Assembly (NCBI RefSeq): GCF_037976825.1
Contig: NZ_CP150269.1
Location: 5,841,501 to 5,905,500, forward strand
From: Paenibacillus sp. FSL K6-1330
GTDB lineage: Bacteria; Bacillota; Bacilli; Paenibacillales; Paenibacillaceae
Length of the DNA stretch: 64,000 bases
Direction of reading: 5' to 3'
The position numbers and the translations under genes are program-made. Shown in pieces: positions 60,519-64,000 of this stretch. The first letter of the stretch is position 1; each line of letters starts with the position of its first letter. The notes under the pieces are model-generated. The model ran no database searches and was not told the origin of the DNA. It saw nothing but the letters and a program-made list of their open reading frames with translations.

Positions 60519-61628
60519 TTATCCTACCCTATTCACTTTGACATCACCGATAAATACGCTGACGGTGATTCGAATTTTCTTACCTGCTTCCCTGTAATGC
60601 GGGCTTTCCAGACCGGCATTGCTCATAAAGCCGCTGCGGCTTTCCTCCAGCACCTTCATATCGCCGATGAAGGAGTTGGTCGTGACATGAATGCCGACAT
60701 CCGAATCATTTGGAACGAATACTTTGACATCCCCGATAAACGCCGAGATGTTGATTTTCGTTTCACCGTAAGGGATTTGGGCTTTAGTCAGATCCAGCAC
60801 CGTATCACCGATGAACTGCGAGATATTTGTCGGCTTCAGCTGAAAATAATCTTTCCCCATATGCACGTCCCCGATAAAAGAGGACTTGTTCACCGCATCA
60901 TGGCTGTGCCAAGATTGATGATGGTGATGGTGTTGGTGGTGCTGTTCATCCTTATAATCCGATCCGTCGCTGTAGCTTTTGCCGTTATCGTCAAAATCAA
61001 CATGAACTCTGAACCGGCTGCGATCTTGACGGTCCTGGCGCTGGCGTTCATGATGCTGTCCCTGCCAACGGTACCCCTTGCCCGGCTCATGAAAATCCGG
61101 TGATTCTAGTTCAGGATCGGGCAGGATATTTCCAGTCTTGTCAGCCTTGTCTGGCTTGCCAAATCTCCGTTCGAATTCTTCATCCAGGGAAGAATCAAGC
61201 GGACGCGCTTCAGGCGGATCGGGAATGTTGTAATCGTCGCGCCGATGCGAGCTGAAGTCATCCGGACTTGGCGGTGATGGCGGCGGCGTATGAGGTTTCG
61301 GTTTAAAAATAACCTGCAATCCAAACCCAATCAGGATAATCGGAATCGCATACTTGATCAGATCGCCGAATGAGAAGTCAATCAAATCCAGGTTTCTTCC
61401 AAGAAAGTACGATCCGATTATGATTGGCACAACGGAGCCCCATAGTGCTCCTCCACGTGCATAAATTAAGCTTTGCAGGCCGAACCAGATGATGAACACC
61501 GGCCAAAAGGTCGAGAATATATAACCAAGATCCACATGTATCATATCGAGCTGATTTAGAAGAAACACCACACCAATACCGATGAGCAGCAAACCGTTGC
61601 TAAGCTGGCTCCATCCTTTTCTACTCAT
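60519..61628 (-). CDS. liaF: LiaF-type negative regulator with His-rich linker
   Basis: A 369-residue membrane protein that holds LiaS inactive until the envelope is disturbed. It has four N-terminal helices (about 8-105), a Pro/Asp/Arg-rich linker (about 115-230) including a His-rich run (EQHHQHHHHHQSWHSH), then a C-terminal beta-strand domain with five FIGD motifs (FIGDVHM, FIGDTVL, FIGDVKV, FIGDMKV, FIGDVKV). The start is ATG 61628 after AAGGGG. The frame also opens 18 codons upstream without a ribosome site. liaI and liaH are absent next to it. Confidence 0.92.
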   Translation of the reverse strand: MSRKGWSQLSNGLLLIGIGVVFLLNQLDMIHVDLGYIFSTFWPVFIIWFGLQSLIYARGGALWGSVVPIIIGSYFLGRNLDLIDFSFGDLIKYAIPIILIGFGLQVIFKPKPHTPPPSPPSPDDFSSHRRDDYNIPDPPEARPLDSSLDEEFERRFGKPDKADKTGNILPDPELESPDFHEPGKGYRWQGQHHERQRQDRQDRSRFRVHVDFDDNGKSYSDGSDYKDEQHHQHHHHHQSWHSHDAVNKSSFIGDVHMGKDYFQLKPTNISQFIGDTVLDLTKAQIPYGETKINISAFIGDVKVFVPNDSDVGIHVTTNSFIGDMKVLEESRSGFMSNAGLESPHYREAGKKIRITVSVFIGDVKVNRVG

Positions 61629-61726
61629 GGTCATCCCCTTGCCTTCCAGTTCTATTTTTTTCTTAACTACAGTGTACAACATATTGCATTGAACAGGTTA
61701 GCGGCGGTGGAATGAAGTTGATCTCG

Positions 61727-61736
61727 GTCTTGAGAC
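61727..61736. promoter_or_regulatory. Palindrome upstream of liaF, candidate LiaR site
   Basis: GTCTTGAGAC is a 10-bp palindrome, about 100 bases before liaF. Similar inverted GTC/GAC elements occur in LiaR boxes, but the match is short and the promoter is not clear. Confidence 0.25.
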
Positions 61737-61770
61737 TGAGTCCATGGATAAAAATGGGAATTGGACCATA

Positions 61771-61806
61771 ATAAAAGACCCCCGCTAAAGCGGAGGTCTT
61801 ATTTGG
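61771..61806 (-). terminator. Terminator of the SASP-like gene
   Basis: On the minus strand AAGACCTCCGCT pairs with AGCGGGGGTCTT (one mismatch, 2-base loop), followed by TTATTATGG. Confidence 0.75.
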
Positions 61807-61832
61807 CACGAACGGGCGCTGACATCTACACC

Positions 61833-62033
61833 TTAACGGTTTGCAGAATGGTCCCCTGGTGTGTTCAGTTCGCCAAACTCAGCGTCAAACTTCTCGTTCG
61901 GTTTTTTGTAGTTCTCCTGAACCTTGGAATTCCCTTTTGGATTGCTGGCTATGCTGGTATCTTCAGCAAACTCAGCGTTAAACTTTTCATTTGGTGTTTT
62001 AAAGTTTTCTTGTACCTTGTTCTTTTTAGCCAC
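61833..62033 (-). CDS. Gamma-type small acid-soluble spore protein-like
   Basis: A 66-residue hydrophilic protein with two internal repeats, KVQENFKTPNEKFNAEF and KVQENYKKPNEKFDAEF. The segment AEFAEDT resembles the TEFASET motif of SspE-type gamma SASPs, where the germination protease GPR cuts between Glu and Phe. The Lys/Glu/Asn-rich, Trp- and Cys-free composition fits an amino-acid store in the spore core. The start is GTG 62033 after GGGAGGTG. A perfect sigma-G promoter lies upstream. It is shorter than SspE (84 residues), so the family assignment is strong by pattern but not certain. Confidence 0.75.
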   Translation of the reverse strand: MAKKNKVQENFKTPNEKFNAEFAEDTSIASNPKGNSKVQENYKKPNEKFDAEFGELNTPGDHSANR

Positions 62034-62097
62034 AGTATTCACCTCCCTGTTCATATGCAATACCATCATCCTCTTCAGGGGTTTAGCCCCCGAAAAG

Positions 62098-62127
62098 TAG
62101 TATGTGATGAACAGGTTGGCATTATTC
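62098..62127 (-). promoter_or_regulatory. Sigma-G promoter of the SASP-like gene
   Basis: On the minus strand GAATA (plus 62123-62127) and CATACTA (plus 62098-62104) are separated by 18 bp. Both match the forespore sigma-G consensus (GHATR, 18 bp, CATWHTA) at every position. The start codon is about 65 bases downstream of the -10. Confidence 0.75.
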
Positions 62128-62164
62128 TTAAATGTTTACTGCCAATCTACACGCCAAAATCATC

Positions 62165-62911
62165 CTAAATGGCTTCCTCCAAAACAGATGAAGGCAGGAA
62201 ACGATAAGTTTCAATCGCGTTATCCAGGGTTCTCAGCATTTCTTCCGTGCATTTGCCGCTTCCGGTTTTAATAACCTGTACCTCGACGTCCTTCTTCCCC
62301 CACTCCTTAAACACTTGTTTGGTTGTGGAGAAGTAAAGATCGATTTTTTGCCCTTTGATCGCAGACCCGATATCCGCTACGATTCCATAACCATAGCCCG
62401 GTATATAGAGAATACTGCCAAGCGGGAATACATTCGGATCCGCGGCAATCGTAGATACCATATTTCGATCCCGCTTAACCTTCACCCCGGAGTAGGTGAT
62501 TCCATATTGAGGATGTCCCGGCTTCTTTCCGGTCGATTCATAACCTGCCGTATACCCTGTAGCGGTTACCTTCACCGTATGCAGCACCTGGTCCTCCCTC
62601 GGCGCAAGCACAGGCATGGATTCGCGTTTCTTCCCAGGCTTGCTGGCCTTAGGCCCCGTATTCGGAACTTCCAAGTATCTATTCATATCTCTAAAACCTG
62701 CTACACGAAGCGCATAGAAGCGAGACATTTCCACGTAATCGGAGCCTTGAATTTCCCCGGCCGGATCATACACATTTCTGAAGTCTGTTGAATCATAGGA
62801 TTCGCTTAGAATCAGATTGTGGGCTTCTACCATTGAAGAACCTGCACTAAACAAGACGGCTGATAAAATAAAACCAGCAAAAAACCTCTGCCACTTTTTC
62901 CATTGGATCAT
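62165..62911 (-). CDS. 3D-domain protein (YuiC/YorM-like cell-wall protein)
   Basis: A 248-residue exported protein. A signal peptide or anchor (about 5-30, [21 protein letters not shown]) is followed by a Pro/Lys-rich linker (about 95-115) and a C-terminal 3D domain with three key Asp residues: [25 protein letters not shown] and KIDLYF. The 3D domain is a double-psi barrel shared with lytic transglycosylases (MltA) and resuscitation/stationary-phase proteins. It probably cuts or binds peptidoglycan. The start is ATG 62911 after GGGGGAGGT. An earlier ATG 27 codons upstream has no ribosome site. Confidence 0.87.
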   Translation of the reverse strand: MIQWKKWQRFFAGFILSAVLFSAGSSMVEAHNLILSESYDSTDFRNVYDPAGEIQGSDYVEMSRFYALRVAGFRDMNRYLEVPNTGPKASKPGKKRESMPVLAPREDQVLHTVKVTATGYTAGYESTGKKPGHPQYGITYSGVKVKRDRNMVSTIAADPNVFPLGSILYIPGYGYGIVADIGSAIKGQKIDLYFSTTKQVFKEWGKKDVEVQVIKTGSGKCTEEMLRTLDNAIETYRFLPSSVLEEAI

Positions 62912-63006
62912 TGTGAGTACCTCCCCCTTACTAGCGAGGGTTCCCACTTCCCAAATAGAATATACGTGATGGCAGAGGTTTGCATGTCCCATCGTTACTT
63001 AAGCTT

Positions 63007-63385
63007 TATAGAGGTTGTTCAAAAAGTCCGCTTTTGATAAGAAAACCTCTATCGAGGCCACTTCAAGGATGAGCGACCGCGATGCATAGGTAGGTTTCCT
63101 TGCGATATAGAATTTCATCAGTTCCACTGATAACTCATAAATTCTATATCTAACACGAAGCGAATCAGGAAGCAGCTCGGCATCGAATCTTGAATTCAGC
63201 CGGGCCTAAGCGGATGCTTACGAAGTCATGTTTCCTGCGGAAACATCTTAGGTGCTCACGTACCCAAAACGTACGCTCCGCTCCTCACTCCCTAGCTTCA
63301 TCCAACTGAAGCGTTTTGAAAAAACGCACATCGGAAGCATAAGCTTCGGTGCTGAAAATCGACCTTTTTGAACATGCACTTATAG
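63007..63385. repeat. MITE-like, hairpin-rich non-coding repeat
   Basis: About 380 bases bounded by imperfect inverted ends (TTATAGAGGTTGTTCAAAAAG at the left; on the right the complement of CTTTTTGAACATGCACTTAT, which share GTTCAAAAAG). It encodes no protein. Inside are at least five perfect stems: 63106-63148 (TATAGAATTT arms), 63228-63246 (ATGTTTCC arms), 63295-63312 (GCTTCA), 63311-63327 (GCGTTTT) and 63334-63347 (GAAGC). I recall very similar intergenic repeats in Paenibacillus genomes, but could not search. Likely a miniature transposable element or relic of one. Confidence 0.65.
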
Positions 63386-63391
63386 CTAAAC

Positions 63392-64000
63392 TTAAACGAC
63401 GTGGGTGTTAATTTCTTCACGAAGCTTGAGGATGATCTCGTCCAGCGGCTGGGCACCGATGTCCCCTTCGCCGCGTTTGCGAACGGAAACCGCACCCGCG
63501 TTTTTCTCATTCTCGCCAACGATGAACATGTAAGGAATCTTCTCGAGCTGGGCTTCCCGAATCTTGTAGCCCATCTTCTCGTTGCGAAGATCCGACTCGA
63601 CAGAGATACCGGCGAATTGAAGCTTCTCGGCCACTTCCTTGGCATAGTCTTCAAAGGCATTGGAAACCGGAATGACTTTAACCTGTACCGGTGACAGCCA
63701 CAGCGGCAGCGCACCTGCAAAATTCTCAAGCAAGAAAGCAGTAAAGCGCTCCATCGTACCCAGGATACCGCGGTGGATAACAACCGGACGATGCTTCTGG
63801 CCATCGTCGCCGACGTATTCCAGCTCAAAGCGCTCAGGCAGCAAGAAGTCGAGCTGAACGGTTGACAGCGTCTCTTCCTTTCCTAGAGCCGTACGGATCT
63901 GAACGTCGAGCTTCGGACCGTAGAAGGCAGCTTCGCCTTCGGCCTCATAGAACGGCATGTCCAGGCTCTCGACGACTTCGCGCAGCATACGCTGGGACAT
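63392..64000 (-). CDS. thrS: Threonyl-tRNA synthetase, C-terminal part (runs off the right edge)
   Basis: The last 202 or more residues of ThrS, which charges tRNA-Thr. Visible are the end of the class II catalytic core (EGEAAFYGPKLDVQI, then motif 3 in HRGILGTMERF) and the anticodon-binding domain (about the last 105 residues, VQVKVIPVSNAFEDYAKEVA). The frame continues beyond base 64000, so start and regulation (commonly a T-box in Firmicutes) are outside the window. The stop at 63392 directly follows the repeat, with no clear terminator between. Confidence 0.96.
   Translation of the reverse strand: MSQRMLREVVESLDMPFYEAEGEAAFYGPKLDVQIRTALGKEETLSTVQLDFLLPERFELEYVGDDGQKHRPVVIHRGILGTMERFTAFLLENFAGALPLWLSPVQVKVIPVSNAFEDYAKEVAEKLQFAGISVESDLRNEKMGYKIREAQLEKIPYMFIVGENEKNAGAVSVRKRGEGDIGAQPLDEIILKLREEINTHVV

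Noticed and set aside
1..64000. CRISPR arrays, prophage modules, rRNA or tRNA genes, intact insertion sequences
   Set aside because: Looked for spaced repeats, transposase or integrase motifs, phage structural genes and RNA gene sequence. None was seen apart from the non-coding repeat at 63007-63385.

Overview
The window looks like chromosomal DNA from an endospore-forming Paenibacillus or a close relative. The evidence is a ger-type germinant receptor operon, spoVR, prkA, a gamma-type SASP-like gene with a sigma-G promoter, an abrB promoter carrying Spo0A boxes, many LplA/YesM/YesN-style sugar modules, strong AGGAGG-type ribosome sites with frequent GTG/TTG starts, and U-tailed terminators at most convergent gene ends. 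I see no rRNA, tRNA, CRISPR array, prophage or intact transposase.

Layout. 0-2.7 kb: the end of a germinant receptor operon (A subunit tail, C lipoprotein, small two-helix protein, B permease). 2.8-4.4 kb: a 27-residue holin-like type I toxin, then a DUF421 membrane protein facing a stand-alone DUF1657 gene. 4.5-6.3 kb: kdgK-kdgA, the lower Entner-Doudoroff/pectin arm. 6.3-12 kb: a YitT protein, a UlaG-like hydrolase and the fruR-fruK-fruA fructose operon. 12-15.8 kb: a J-like membrane protein, a lipoprotein, DegV and a LiaI/F-like membrane protein. 15.8-18.8 kb: a carbon-switch block of glpX, ppsR/yqfL, ccpN and an unlisted 57-residue SR1P peptide gene just upstream of ccpN. 19-30 kb: a CDF transporter, an S9 peptidase, spoVR, a globin-coupled sensor, prkA, a PD-(D/E)XK protein, an aminotransferase and an orphan NarL-type regulator. 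30.4-34.3 kb: a coiled-coil membrane protein with a phosphodiester glycosidase, a 34-residue membrane peptide, abrB, trmL and serC.

34.4-42.8 kb is a complete disaccharide phosphorolysis unit: a divergent LacI regulator, a binding protein, two permeases, a GH94 phosphorylase (possibly laminaribiose phosphorylase) and an aldose-epimerase-like protein. 42.9-45.7 kb holds glnA with a perfect GlnR/TnrA box, and a DAHP synthase. 45.9-53 kb is an Lpl-type ABC transporter operon with its own YesM/YesN two-component pair but no hydrolase. 53.7 kb is ispH. 54.7-61.6 kb is an envelope-stress block: an OmpR-type two-component pair, an HtrA-type protease whose promoter has an 11-bp-phased direct repeat, and liaFSR. 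The right end has the SASP-like gene, a 3D-domain protein, a hairpin-rich MITE-like repeat (about 63.0-63.4 kb) and the 3' part of thrS.

Three regulatory themes recur: carbon status (ccpN/SR1P, fruR, LacI, cre-like sites), sporulation (Spo0A boxes, sigma-E and sigma-G promoters) and envelope stress (HtrA with its two-component pair, LiaFSR). I found no clearly new multi-gene system. The best leads are the SR1P gene beside ccpN, the type I toxin locus, the hairpin-rich repeat, the DUF421/DUF1657 pair, and the His-rich linker in LiaF.
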